From assembly GCF_000443995.1 (NCBI RefSeq), contig NZ_AUMC01000006.1:558001-622000 (forward strand): 64,000 nt of DNA. The letters run 5' to 3'. This document shows, piece after piece, positions 1-9,503 of the stretch. The stretch is from Bacteriovorax sp. BAL6_X. Lineage in GTDB: Bacteria > Bdellovibrionota > Bacteriovoracia > Bacteriovoracales > Bacteriovoracaceae. Each line of letters opens with the position of its first letter. The first letter of the stretch is position 1. The notes under the pieces are model-generated. The model was not told the DNA's origin. It worked only from the letters and a program-made list of their open reading frames with translations, and made no database searches. A program made the position numbers and the translations under genes.

Positions 1-393
1 TTGAAGTGTGTTTAGAAGTTCTTCGTTCTTTTCCCCACGGTATTCGTCATCAATAATATAATCAACGACAGAACCAATGAATTTCATGAATTCAACGGCC
101 GAGCCCCAGAGCCCTTTTAGACATGAAATAAAATCAACAGCAATATTGCTTTCAACAATTAGCTTTGGGTCACATCTTCTTTTATCCACTGCCTCGACAT
201 CATCGCAAATAGATGAGTTGACAACAACTTCACAAAGTTTTTGTGAGTTCGTTTTATCTAATATATCTAGACTTCCAATTTCAATACACTGTGAGTGAGC
301 AACACTTAAGTCGAGTTCATAGTTGCTCATTGGAACAAATGCATGGGCCGACATGCTTAGTACAACGACAAGAACTGTAGAAAGTCTTCTCAT
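1..393 (-). CDS. Secreted hypothetical protein, 3' end beyond window
   Basis: The minus-strand frame is open from an ATG at 393 to the left edge (131 codons, no stop), so the gene is cut by the window. It starts with a clear signal peptide (Met-Arg-Arg, a Leu/Val core, then a SAHA cleavage-like site). The mature part has spaced cysteines and a hydrophobic stretch near residues 95-115. The start overlaps the stop of the upstream gene by one base (TAATG), so the two form an operon and are probably translationally coupled. I recognise no family. The plus-strand frame at 77-298 is its shadow. Confidence 0.6.
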   Translation of the reverse strand, partial: MRRLSTVLVVVLSMSAHAFVPMSNYELDLSVAHSQCIEIGSLDILDKTNSQKLCEVVVNSSICDDVEAVDKRRCDPKLIVESNIAVDFISCLKGLWGSAVEFMKFIGSVVDYIIDDEYRGEKNEELLNTLQ

Positions 394-866
394 TATCTTT
401 GCTCCGTTACAAATTGAAATTTTAATTTTAAATCTTTAATGTCTTCTTTAGTAAGTTTTTTTTCTGAGCTTAGCATCGTGATGATAGTGCGATCTTTGTA
501 GAGACGATGGATTTCTGCAAGATAGATTTTTTTTGCTCTAGAATTTTGATAGCTCCCTAGCTTATAGAGATGGATATAATCTTTCTTTTTTGTGAACTTT
601 AAGGAGTCAGTTTTAAAATCAGAGAAGTCACTATACTTGAGTATTTTATTTCTTTGATCTAAGTATTTTCTTATTTTTTCTTTAGTGTAATTTTCGATTT
701 TGTTATTGGAGTTTTTATCTTCTACAGTAAGTCTCTTATGTGATTTTTTCCAAACCTGAATATTGTCAAAACTAATATCGAGGTCCCATGTTAAATTCTG
801 ATTATTACTAGCGAAAGTAAGATGTCCAAAAAGTAAAACTAATGTCATTAAAATCGTTCTTCTCAT
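393..866 (-). CDS. Secreted hypothetical protein (157 aa)
   Basis: Signal peptide at residues 1-19 (hydrophobic core, then TFAS). The mature part is Lys/Asn/Asp-rich and contains no cysteine. No known domain is recognised. It is the first gene of a leftward pair, and the start of the next gene overlaps its stop. Both proteins begin with Met-Arg-Arg and a similar signal peptide, so both are probably exported. Function unknown. Confidence 0.6.
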   Translation of the reverse strand: MRRTILMTLVLLFGHLTFASNNQNLTWDLDISFDNIQVWKKSHKRLTVEDKNSNNKIENYTKEKIRKYLDQRNKILKYSDFSDFKTDSLKFTKKKDYIHLYKLGSYQNSRAKKIYLAEIHRLYKDRTIITMLSSEKKLTKEDIKDLKLKFQFVTEQR

Positions 867-961
867 ACTATATATTATCGGTTGGTTAATAAAGTGCTTT
901 ACTAATTTTAGCTACTTTTTCATCCGTAGACAGAGATTTTGGCCCGAGTTATCCTATTGGC

Positions 962-2317
962 ATGAGAAAAGTAATATCAAAAATTGATCATTCTCTTAGT
1001 AGTGTTTATGGAACAGTCTCACTGCTTCTTATTTTTGTCATTTATTTAGTCATAGGTGCAATTGTTAATTATTTCTATGGGCCAAAAATCGCGTACACAC
1101 TTGTTTTTAATGGGCCATTCTTTGCTTTTCTTCTTTCAGTAATTTCTCTTTCATTAATTCTTGGTCTTTTAAAAAAACGCCCTTTTCGCAGGAGATTTTT
1201 GGGGGTCTATTTTTTTTATCTCGGTTTAATTATTTTATTAGTCGTTACGACTATCTCTTCTTTTACCAATAAGAAAGGCCGTCTTAATTTAATAAGTGGT
1301 GTTGAAACAGATACTATCGAAATGTATAAGAATCAGGCCCTCATTAGAAATCGACAAACTGGTGAGACCTTATATGTTGATTTAGATTTTTCTATAAGGC
1401 CTCAGGGTTTAAATTTGGATTTTGGACCAGTTTATCTGATTTCATACTTACCGTTTAGTCGAAAGCATCATGCAAAATATGAAAGTCGTGGTGAAAATAG
1501 CGTTAGTATTTTGGGCCAATCGCGATATCTTTCTAACACTAAATCACAAACACTCTATCTTACGACAAATCAGGAAGATTATAGAAGTACGATAGTTGAT
1601 GGAAATTTGGAAATTCTACTCTTTAATCAATTGATGTTGAAGTGTCTTGATAATTTATCGACAGTTAATCCTGATTGCTCTGTTTTTCTTCGTCGAAAAT
1701 CAATCACAGATCTTAAGTCCGAATTATGTGTTAGCAACAAGCACTTAGTTAAGGAAGATGGTTTTTATTCTCTTGGTAACAACTGTCGATTAGATAGAGT
1801 CAAGCTTGAGCTAGTCGGAGAAACTTACAAGTATCGATTATTGGAATTTAAAAGGGATACTGCACTTAAGCTAGAATATCGCTATAGTAGTAACTATCAA
1901 GATAATAACTCTGATATCTTAAAGTATTATGAGAAAGGAAATACCCAAAAGATTTATCAAATGAAGCTTGGTGAAAAGAGGGAGATTATTGATTATGATG
2001 GCCGCTTCTACGATCTAAAATTTCAGAAGAAGCCATTACGGCTCCCATTTGATATACAGCTAGAAGATATTGATGATACTCGTGTCGCAACTATTCTTAT
2101 TAACGGTAAAAAAGAACTAATAAAGTTAAATGATACACTTTATCGTGATTCATGGTTGATTAAATTCGATTCAATTGTAGATTTAAACAACCGAAGCTCA
2201 ATTAGTTTAGCTCTTAATTATGAGCCTTGGCGTTTTATGAAGATTGTTGGATTTTCTATTTTTTGTTTTGGCATTATGCTTTTTGGCCTTGGCCTTTTAT
2301 TTCGTAAGTCTCGATAA
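962..2317 (+). CDS. Membrane protein with ResB-like topology (451 aa)
   Basis: Three hydrophobic segments lie in the first 110 residues (about 15-40, 50-70, 80-100). A large hydrophilic domain of about 310 residues follows, and a single C-terminal membrane segment (about 425-447) ends in a basic tail. This is the topology of ResB/Ccs1 cytochrome c maturation proteins, and the last segment follows a Tyr-Glu-Pro-Trp pair much as in that family. No ResC/CcsA partner gene lies nearby, so the family is tentative. The gene stands alone on the plus strand, 95 bp from the divergent gene to its left. Confidence 0.5.
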   Translation: MRKVISKIDHSLSSVYGTVSLLLIFVIYLVIGAIVNYFYGPKIAYTLVFNGPFFAFLLSVISLSLILGLLKKRPFRRRFLGVYFFYLGLIILLVVTTISSFTNKKGRLNLISGVETDTIEMYKNQALIRNRQTGETLYVDLDFSIRPQGLNLDFGPVYLISYLPFSRKHHAKYESRGENSVSILGQSRYLSNTKSQTLYLTTNQEDYRSTIVDGNLEILLFNQLMLKCLDNLSTVNPDCSVFLRRKSITDLKSELCVSNKHLVKEDGFYSLGNNCRLDRVKLELVGETYKYRLLEFKRDTALKLEYRYSSNYQDNNSDILKYYEKGNTQKIYQMKLGEKREIIDYDGRFYDLKFQKKPLRLPFDIQLEDIDDTRVATILINGKKELIKLNDTLYRDSWLIKFDSIVDLNNRSSISLALNYEPWRFMKIVGFSIFCFGIMLFGLGLLFRKSR

Positions 2318-2486
2318 AATAGTTTCCCCCCAATGAAATCCTCTAGATAATGTAAAGTTAAGAGTTTTTATATAACATCGCTTTTATCTTTACCTTTCTT
2401 AAACTGACCTGATTGTCCATATTAGCTATAAGTTTCATCAAGAAAAAAACATTATTTTTTAACAATTGAAAACAGAGGGGAAACCT

Positions 2487-2933
2487 ATGAAACATTTAGT
2501 TCTTATTTTATGTGCAGTATTTTCACTATCATCTTTTGCAAAGCTTCAAACAGCTAGTGTCGAAATCGATCGTTTTGACACAGAGGAACAAGCTAAGAAG
2601 GCATGTCTTGATGCTGAGGTCGAGTATGATGAAATCAAGGATGTCAAAGTTGATGGAATTGACTTTGAATTCGTAACAAGAAAGAAAGGAAGCGGTTACT
2701 TATGTGAAATCAGAACTACTCTAGATAGTTACGAGCAAGTACTTTCTAAGAAGAAAATCAAGCAAAAGATCACGAACAACTACGACAAGTCATACACAGA
2801 ATGTATGAAAATGAGAAACAGAATTATCAACACGACGATAGGTTATGTATTCGGTGATGTTGATTTCTACAAAAAAGGTATGTTCGGCGGTGGAAAATAC
2901 GTTTGTGAATTCAATTTTATTGTTGTTGAATAA
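2487..2933 (+). CDS. Small secreted Cys-containing protein (148 aa)
   Basis: I chose the ATG at 2487 because a GAGGGG ribosome site lies 6 bases upstream and the ORF then opens directly with a signal peptide ending SSFAK. The mature protein is acidic and basic in alternation with five cysteines, consistent with periplasmic disulfides. No domain recognised. A hairpin that looks like a terminator follows, so it is probably a single-gene unit. Confidence 0.6.
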   Translation: MKHLVLILCAVFSLSSFAKLQTASVEIDRFDTEEQAKKACLDAEVEYDEIKDVKVDGIDFEFVTRKKGSGYLCEIRTTLDSYEQVLSKKKIKQKITNNYDKSYTECMKMRNRIINTTIGYVFGDVDFYKKGMFGGGKYVCEFNFIVVE

Positions 2934-2974
2934 TCAAGGATTCTTAGGGGTTTGCTGATTGTTCCAGCTATATT

Positions 2975-3003
2975 GGGGGCTTTGTGAGGAGGCCCCCTTT
3001 AAA
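2975..3003 (+). terminator. Probable intrinsic terminator
   Basis: GGGGGC (2975-2980) can pair with GCCCCC (2992-2997) around an 11-base loop, followed by TTTAAAT. The U-tract is short, so efficiency is uncertain. It sits 40 bp after the stop of the secreted protein gene. Confidence 0.5.
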
Positions 3004-3051
3004 TATTTCAAACCGATTTAAATTCGATAGAATTTGTTCTATAAGACTAAA

Positions 3052-4035
3052 ATGAAAATATTAACGATCATCTTTTTTATCCTAATTTCAAATACTTTCG
3101 CACTAAATTTAAGTGATAAGGTAACGGTCTCTGGTATCTCTTCGGGGGGCTTCTTTGCCCATCAATTTCATATCGCAAATAGTAGTCTTGTAGAAGGTGC
3201 GGCTATCTTCGCTGCAGGACCTTATTATTGCGCAAAGGGTACAGTGGCCTTGGCCACTAATACTTGTATGAAGGGAAATGGGATTTGGGGAAGTGGTTAT
3301 CAGTCTTATCTATTTGCTAGTGGACTAGCAATGATGGGACTTATTGATCCGATTTCTAATCTCAAAGAAGATAGAGTGTTTATCTTTTCAGGGCAAAACG
3401 ATGAAACAGTTGTTTCAAGTGTTAGTGAAGAACTTAGAGACCTATATGCCTTCTTTGGTGTCAAAAAACTCGCATACGAAGGAACATTAGCGGCTGGACA
3501 TACATTTCCTACTGAAAATAAGGGGATAGAATGCGAAGTTTCAAAAGTGCCTTATATTGGAAATTGCAATTATAATGGTGCTCTTATTTCTTTAACGACG
3601 CTTTACCCTGATAAGAAACAAAGACGATTTACTTTAAAGGGGAAAACTGAAGAAATTGATCAAACAAATTACTATTCAGCATTTGATGTTGGCGTGTTCT
3701 CTCCGCTGCTACAAGATAAGGCCTACTTATATATTCCTTCACGTTGTAAAGGAAGTAGAAGGTGTGAGCTTCATATTGCTTTTCACGGATGTAAACAAAC
3801 AATTGATCATATTGATATGGGCTATATGGATGATACAGGAATTAAAGAAGCTGCTGATAAACTTGACCTTGTTGTTCTGTTTCCACAAGCAAAAAAATCT
3901 ATGATTCCTGGACGTAATCCACATGGTTGTTGGGATTGGTGGGGACATTCTGGTGCGAATTATCATCTTAAGGATGGCCAGCAAATGCGAATAATTAAGG
4001 CCATGGTCTTAGATATTTTACAAAAATCTAAGTAG
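3052..4035 (+). CDS. Secreted PHB depolymerase-family esterase
   Basis: This is an alpha/beta hydrolase of the poly(3-hydroxybutyrate) depolymerase family. After a signal peptide (residues 1-17) comes the nucleophile box GISSG with Ser30. The C-terminal half carries the typical blocks CELHIAFHGC, LFPQAKKS and NPHGCWDWWG. At 327 residues the length fits the family. It would cleave polyhydroxyalkanoate or related esters outside the cytoplasm. In a predator this could serve digestion of prey storage polymer, which is inference. The ATG at 3052 is preferred over a TTG at 3034 because it opens straight into the signal peptide. Confidence 0.8.
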   Translation: MKILTIIFFILISNTFALNLSDKVTVSGISSGGFFAHQFHIANSSLVEGAAIFAAGPYYCAKGTVALATNTCMKGNGIWGSGYQSYLFASGLAMMGLIDPISNLKEDRVFIFSGQNDETVVSSVSEELRDLYAFFGVKKLAYEGTLAAGHTFPTENKGIECEVSKVPYIGNCNYNGALISLTTLYPDKKQRRFTLKGKTEEIDQTNYYSAFDVGVFSPLLQDKAYLYIPSRCKGSRRCELHIAFHGCKQTIDHIDMGYMDDTGIKEAADKLDLVVLFPQAKKSMIPGRNPHGCWDWWGHSGANYHLKDGQQMRIIKAMVLDILQKSK

Positions 4036-4076
4036 TTCATTGAAATACGAGAATTTCATGGTAAACAAAGAATATT

Positions 4077-4679
4077 GTGAAGACTTATACCAAGCTAATA
4101 TTTATTCTCATATACTGCTCCTCTGTATTTTCAGTTGAAGTAGTCATTGATTTCTTTGAATATTCGACTTATTCAAATGATCATATTGTTGATCATATCT
4201 CTGAAGTAAGGGGACAGTTAGCAGCAACTACAAGAGGAAGCTTCTTTAATAAAAAATGTTTCAAAGAATATTATTCTAACTACCCTGACAAACCAACAAC
4301 TGTTTCATACCTTTTAAAGGAAAATATTGTCTTTCCAATAATTGGAAGAAAGAGAATCAGTCTTGGTGATCTTAGAAAGACGTATAAAGACGCTAAGAAG
4401 GAACTATTACATAGACTTGCTAAGGAGTGTAAGACTAGTGATTATCTTCTAGTTCTTGTTAAAGGTAAGACGAAAAAAGGGCACTCATTTAAATCAGAGT
4501 TCTATATTGAATTTGGCAAAAATGAGCTTACTCTTATTTCTGGTATTGAAAAATACGAACTTAGTGATACTTCACCAAACGAATCAAGGCTAACACCTAC
4601 GAGCCTACTCAAAGGCGATTGGGATAGTGTTTGGCGTGAACTTGAATTCAAAGAAAGCGGCTACGAAACAAATTTCTAA
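4077..4679 (+). CDS. Secreted hypothetical protein (200 aa)
   Basis: GTG start followed by a signal peptide (residues 1-18, ending SVFSVE). The mature part is mixed alpha/beta in composition with two cysteines. No family is recognised. It begins 42 bp after the esterase gene on the same strand and may be co-transcribed with it. Confidence 0.55.
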   Translation: MKTYTKLIFILIYCSSVFSVEVVIDFFEYSTYSNDHIVDHISEVRGQLAATTRGSFFNKKCFKEYYSNYPDKPTTVSYLLKENIVFPIIGRKRISLGDLRKTYKDAKKELLHRLAKECKTSDYLLVLVKGKTKKGHSFKSEFYIEFGKNELTLISGIEKYELSDTSPNESRLTPTSLLKGDWDSVWRELEFKESGYETNF

Positions 4680-4810
4680 CTTGGCCCATACCTTGCTGTT
4701 TATTACCCTGAATAAATAATTTGTTAAAGAATTTAGCACTTTATAGGTAAAGGAGCGTTCATTTTTTGAACAGCTGGCCTTTAAGTATACGATTCTGAAA
4801 GGGTAATACT

Positions 4811-5743
4811 ATGAAAAAGACTATTTCTATTATCGCACTTCTTATGCTCCACTGGACAAGTACGGCAGCGATCTCTATCGCAGACCAGGCCATGGATAGT
4901 GTTGAGTATCAGGAGATTCGTATACATGAATATGGTGAACGCGCAGACTTAAGTCTACGTGCACAGGGTGAGTCTAAAGTTGAAGGAAAACTCTTTGCTG
5001 AGACGAAGGCAAAATTTTCAGCAACAAAGAAGGCCAAGGCCAACGCTACATATAGTATCAAGAGAATTTGTGAAAATAATGAGAGGATCGATTTCAGCAA
5101 TACTGACTGTTATATCGCAGGTGATATGGCCTATTGCTCAGTGGATGCTGATGTTGAATGTATCGGATTGAATAAGAAGGAAATCATCATTCAAAAAGTT
5201 AAAGCCGATCTAATTGCACCATCACAGGCATGTGTAGATTACCTTAAGGAAGAATATAATATCGATGATAAAGTTGTTGAATACTGTAATAAGATTACAA
5301 CTGAAATTCAATTTACTTGTATGACATATGCTACAAGCTACTCTTCCTTCAAAGTTGCAAGTATCGCAGCTTGCTCCGCCTATGTTTCAAATTCTGATAA
5401 AGAGTCTCAAATTGGTTTATCTGTTCTACGAAATTATGTTGGTAAAGGTGAACTTGATATGAAGTACCCTGCTCCAAATTTGTCGACAGTCCTCTTGACG
5501 GCAGCAATTAACACAAAAGAAGAAAAAAATTGTGTTGAGAACTATTTGAAAACCGGAACTATTAAATTAGATGATCTAGAAAAAGCATGTATTCAGGATG
5601 AACCTATTGAATTAGATGCTAGAGAGTATGAAGTATTTGGTTTCGTGATTTCTCCACGAACTGTTGAATATGGACTTAAAAAACCTGTAAGTGATACGGC
5701 CCGTGGAATTTTAGATCGTCTTGGCGATATTTTAGGTCTTTAG
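4811..5743 (+). CDS. Secreted Cys-rich hypothetical protein (310 aa)
   Basis: Signal peptide at residues 1-20. An Ala/Lys-rich stretch follows (about 55-75), then about a dozen cysteines scattered over residues 80-260, suggesting a disulfide-stabilised exported protein. An upstream GAAAGGGTAATACT provides the ribosome site. Only 11 bp separate it from the P450 gene, so the two are probably one operon. No known domain. Confidence 0.6.
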   Translation: MKKTISIIALLMLHWTSTAAISIADQAMDSVEYQEIRIHEYGERADLSLRAQGESKVEGKLFAETKAKFSATKKAKANATYSIKRICENNERIDFSNTDCYIAGDMAYCSVDADVECIGLNKKEIIIQKVKADLIAPSQACVDYLKEEYNIDDKVVEYCNKITTEIQFTCMTYATSYSSFKVASIAACSAYVSNSDKESQIGLSVLRNYVGKGELDMKYPAPNLSTVLLTAAINTKEEKNCVENYLKTGTIKLDDLEKACIQDEPIELDAREYEVFGFVISPRTVEYGLKKPVSDTARGILDRLGDILGL

Positions 5744-5754
5744 AAGAAGGTTAT

Positions 5755-7095
5755 ATGAGCACGATACCAAGCTTAAAAACATTACCAATTATCGGCAGTA
5801 TTGGAGAGTTAAACTTCAAAGATTGTCTTTTTAAACAACTTAATGAAAAAAGTAATGAACTTGGTGATTCATATCGTTTTAAAATTTTTAACAAAGATAT
5901 TGTGGTTATTGGAAATTATGACCTCTATAAAGATGTAATTGTTAAGAAAAGAAATACATTCTTAAAAGGAAGCACACTTAACGAGATAAAACATATTAAT
6001 AAAGGCAGGGCCTCAATACTTGATGCTGACGGTAAACAATGGCAAGACTTAAGAGGGGAGTTAGTCCACTTTTTCACGCCCAAAGTACTTGAGAACCTCT
6101 ATTCAATTACAAATCGTAGGCTTGAAAAAGATCTTCCTCTATTTGGTGAAAATTCTCTTGTTGATAATGTCGAAGTTCTTATGGGAAAAATCGCATTAGC
6201 AATTACAAGTGAATTCTTTATCGAACACGATTTTAAGATTCAAAAGGAAGAAGTCACTAACTCTAAAGCTGACTGTGACAGTTTTTATTACTTTCAAAAA
6301 TTTTTAATTGCCGAACTTACTAAACGTATGAATTATGGTCCAATGTGGAAGTACCTTCCTACATTGAGTAATCTTCGATTTTCTAAATTTATCAAAGAAG
6401 GTAAGCAATTTGTTCGTCAAAAAGTTGAAAGAGGGACAACTAGCTATACCCTCATTACTCACTTAAAGAATCAAGGCCTAGATACTGAAGCAATTATTGG
6501 ACAAATTTATGGACTGGTTGGAGCATCATTTGAATCAACAGCTGTTTCTCTTACGTGGGCGCTGTATTTTCTTGCTCAAAATGAAGAACTTCAAAATGAA
6601 TTATATAAAGAATTAAGTTTATTAGATCTTACGAATTCTAATTCTATAATAAAGAACCAGCTACTAGAAAATTATGTTGCAGAAACTTTACGTCTAAGGC
6701 CGGCCTTCCCTATTTTATTTAGAGAAGCCGCAGAAGATAAAGAGTTATCAGATGGTGATATAAGTTTCAAAGTAAAGAAAGGAACCGTTGTTTTTTCTCT
6801 TCTTGGAAAAATTCTTAATAACCAACAGGTTTGGGGAGACGATCACAACAAATTTAATCCACAGAGATTTAATAGTTTATCTAATGAACAAAGGAAAGCT
6901 TACATACCGTATTCGACAGGAACTCGCACTTGTCTCGGACGTGAGATGGCCAGCATCGAGGTAAAGCTCATACTAGCACATATTTTAAGAAGTTATCACA
7001 TAAAGGCGGCCTGTGACTTAAGTAAAGTGAAACCAAAACAGAAGTTTGTCTTTAGTAGTGACCGCGAAATTTCTTTAGAATTTATCCGTCGTTAA
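5755..7095 (+). CDS. Cytochrome P450
   Basis: This is a full-length soluble P450 (446 aa), a haem-thiolate monooxygenase. The I-helix oxygen-binding region reads GASFEST (canonical AGxxTT-like). The K-helix ExxR is ETLRLR. The haem loop is PYSTGTRTCLG with the axial Cys393; the usual Phe at the start of that loop is Tyr. No ferredoxin or reductase gene is adjacent, so the redox partner must lie elsewhere. No membrane anchor is visible, so it is cytoplasmic. Substrate unknown. Confidence 0.92.
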   Translation: MSTIPSLKTLPIIGSIGELNFKDCLFKQLNEKSNELGDSYRFKIFNKDIVVIGNYDLYKDVIVKKRNTFLKGSTLNEIKHINKGRASILDADGKQWQDLRGELVHFFTPKVLENLYSITNRRLEKDLPLFGENSLVDNVEVLMGKIALAITSEFFIEHDFKIQKEEVTNSKADCDSFYYFQKFLIAELTKRMNYGPMWKYLPTLSNLRFSKFIKEGKQFVRQKVERGTTSYTLITHLKNQGLDTEAIIGQIYGLVGASFESTAVSLTWALYFLAQNEELQNELYKELSLLDLTNSNSIIKNQLLENYVAETLRLRPAFPILFREAAEDKELSDGDISFKVKKGTVVFSLLGKILNNQQVWGDDHNKFNPQRFNSLSNEQRKAYIPYSTGTRTCLGREMASIEVKLILAHILRSYHIKAACDLSKVKPKQKFVFSSDREISLEFIRR

Positions 7096-7120
7096 ATTTA
7101 TTTTATGTTAAGATTAAGAA

Positions 7121-8701
7121 GTGAAATACTTCTTAATTACCTTACTATTTATCAATTTATTTGCGGCCCAAAGTCTGAGTCGAAAAGAAATTGATATCAA
7201 TAATGATGGCAAAGTTGATCGAATTGAAATTCGTCGTAATAAGGAAGTTGTTGAAGTCCAAGAAGACCGAAATGGTGATGGTAAATTTGAATTTATCACG
7301 AAGTTCAAATTAAAAGGTATCTTCAAGCAAACTCTTCAAGATATCAACGGTGATGGAAAAATCGATCGTAAGGTTAGCTATCGAAAGCTAAATGAAACAC
7401 AATTTCAAGCAACAATCGAAGTTGATAAGGACTTTGATGGAATTTTTGAAATCAAATATAAAGATACACAAAGCTTAATTCAAAAACAAGAATGTCACTT
7501 ACCTCAAGCAAAGTCTGTTATAGGAGAACTGTCTTCTCTTGTTAATAAAGTGAGCGCAAGTTTTGATGACGGTTTCCTCCCTACTGACTTTGGTTATCGA
7601 ATTGAAAATGCTTGTCTTTCAAAATGGGGACAGGACTTTCCAAGCTTCTTAAAAAGCTCAATTGATGATGGCATTGCTTGCTTAAAGAAATTAGGTAAGG
7701 ACCTAAAGAACCCTGTCGGTTCAACTCGTATAGCTTATGAACTTGAAGAACTACTAAAGAATAATGAAGTCACTATTATGTGCACCGACAAATCCGATGA
7801 CCCTGTTTATTGGCAGGGCACTCTAGCCTATGCTTCGGTCTCAGAAGAAACGCAAGCGACTTTCGGTGGCAAAGTAAAACATCCTTATATGGCGATTAAT
7901 CCAAATCAGCCATCTTCCTTAGAGTTTACTCCAGAAGGGGATGCAGAAAGAAAAGAGCTTAGAAAAACACTCTTTCATGAACAGCTCCACAATCTTGGCT
8001 ATTCCCATGGCCAAGGATTCGAGTTTTCGTATGCTTGTGAAGACTGTTGCTTGTCATATAAGGGAGATGAGGAGAATGCAAGAGTGGATTCCGCTTGCCG
8101 TGTTTGTCAGGGAAATTATATTAATGAAAACGATATTCGCTATGTAAGGGACTTTTTAGATTATTCAAAACAGGCCTATTTAACAAGAAATGGAATAAGA
8201 GCAACAATCAATTATATTAAAGAAAACCCTGGGAGCTTAGAGGCCCAAGCTTTATTAGCAAGTTCGCAAGGTGAGTATTTTAATCCAATCGGTCTACACT
8301 TATCGACTCTTATCATTTCTGATTGGGGTAAAAGTACGTATGATAATGAAATGGCAAAGGATCTAATAGATAAAATTGAAGCAGATAGTTCTGCTGATTA
8401 CGTGGCCTACCCTTCAGGCCGTGTTGTTGCATCGATATTTCATGAAGCGTATATCAAACAAGATTCTCAACAAACGCTAAAACTTTTAAAGGACAATATT
8501 GAATCAATTAAAATAAATCTTAATAAAAGAATGATTGATACTGATACGTACAATGACTATTACGCTTCGGGTGTAAAAGATTCCTTAAGTATTATTATTG
8601 ATGATTTATACTTAAATGATCACTTAGGCCTTGGGACTAAACATACTATAGAGCTTCAAGAAATACGTGATTCTCTAAATAGTGATGACGATTATTATTA
8701 A
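7121..8701 (+). CDS. Secreted HExxH metalloprotease with calcium-loop repeats
   Basis: GTG start and signal peptide (to about residue 18). Residues 22-115 hold four repeats with the DxNxDG/DxDG calcium-loop pattern (DINNDGKVD, DRNGDGKFE, DINGDGKID, DKDFDGIFE), like dockerin or EF-hand loops. Near residue 285 comes LFHEQLHNLGYSHG, an HExxH zinc site with a further His 6 residues on, as in HExxHxxGxxH proteases (here HEQLHNLGYSH). A Cys cluster (CEDCC, CRVCQ) follows. Probably an exported zinc protease stabilised by Ca2+. The repeats and the zinc motif are seen; substrate and family are inferred. Confidence 0.75.
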   Translation: MKYFLITLLFINLFAAQSLSRKEIDINNDGKVDRIEIRRNKEVVEVQEDRNGDGKFEFITKFKLKGIFKQTLQDINGDGKIDRKVSYRKLNETQFQATIEVDKDFDGIFEIKYKDTQSLIQKQECHLPQAKSVIGELSSLVNKVSASFDDGFLPTDFGYRIENACLSKWGQDFPSFLKSSIDDGIACLKKLGKDLKNPVGSTRIAYELEELLKNNEVTIMCTDKSDDPVYWQGTLAYASVSEETQATFGGKVKHPYMAINPNQPSSLEFTPEGDAERKELRKTLFHEQLHNLGYSHGQGFEFSYACEDCCLSYKGDEENARVDSACRVCQGNYINENDIRYVRDFLDYSKQAYLTRNGIRATINYIKENPGSLEAQALLASSQGEYFNPIGLHLSTLIISDWGKSTYDNEMAKDLIDKIEADSSADYVAYPSGRVVASIFHEAYIKQDSQQTLKLLKDNIESIKINLNKRMIDTDTYNDYYASGVKDSLSIIIDDLYLNDHLGLGTKHTIELQEIRDSLNSDDDYY

Positions 8702-8857
8702 TGTCATATAATAAAATATTAATTTCCTTCTCTGCTTTATTCATTATTATTGTTTCTGTGGCCATTTAAATTAAATACAGACAACCTTATGGGTTAAATA
8801 TTCTTAAAAGAATTCTTTAACAGTTGTCTATATTCTTTCATGCCCGATAAGCTTCTT

Positions 8858-9433
8858 ATGATTAAGTATCTCTCTCTCCTTATATTTATGATTTCCTTTA
8901 TCTTGGCATCGGCCTTCTCATGCTCTAGCAAAGAGAAAGTCACAGAAACACAAAGAATGCCCAGTTCCAAAGAACTCACTGACTTTGAAAGACTAGATCA
9001 AAATTGGCTTGATAGGGGAATTGAGGCCCGAGATAACCTTGGGATGATTGAGAATCGATTTGAGCAACAAGATATGTGTATCAAGGACTTTGAAAGGGCA
9101 TTCTACTACTTTACCATTCCGGAACATGCATATGTGTTAAAGGCAAAGCAGGCCACTGGTATGGTCTACACATTTAATATTTTACATGGGAGTGAACTTA
9201 GAGATGATCCAACTTTTTTAAAAATGACGATGGTAAATTTTTACTATGATACAAAAGGTTCTTTAATAAAAGTTGATGTGCCTATCCTTGCTAGAGGGTG
9301 GAGAATGCAGATGTCATCAAATACTCCTAATGGATTTATGATCGATAACTCTAAGTGTTACTATTTTATTAATATAAACGACCCTTTTGAATCAGGAGTA
9401 CTGTCAATAAAGAGTGATGGAAAGGATATTTGA
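8858..9433 (+). CDS. Putative lipoprotein (191 aa)
   Basis: From the ATG at 8858 a hydrophobic segment leads to ASAFSCSSK, a lipobox-like sequence, so the protein is probably lipid-anchored at the Cys. An earlier ATG at 8840 adds six residues. The body is without recognised domain and has two further cysteines. It stands alone between two secreted-protein genes. Confidence 0.5.
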   Translation: MIKYLSLLIFMISFILASAFSCSSKEKVTETQRMPSSKELTDFERLDQNWLDRGIEARDNLGMIENRFEQQDMCIKDFERAFYYFTIPEHAYVLKAKQATGMVYTFNILHGSELRDDPTFLKMTMVNFYYDTKGSLIKVDVPILARGWRMQMSSNTPNGFMIDNSKCYYFININDPFESGVLSIKSDGKDI

Positions 9434-9503
9434 TAATATACGTAGTTATTAAATTAAGAATTCTTTAATATAGAGTTTGACTGAGATGGGCTAGCCTCTT
9501 TGA

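Noticed and set aside
77-298. Plus-strand ORF of 73 codons at the left edge
   Set aside because: The opposite strand holds an uninterrupted frame with a signal peptide and an overlapping operon partner; the plus-strand frame is its shadow.
3739-3984. Minus-strand ORF inside the esterase gene
   Set aside because: It is fully antisense to the conserved C-terminal blocks of the PHB depolymerase-family protein.
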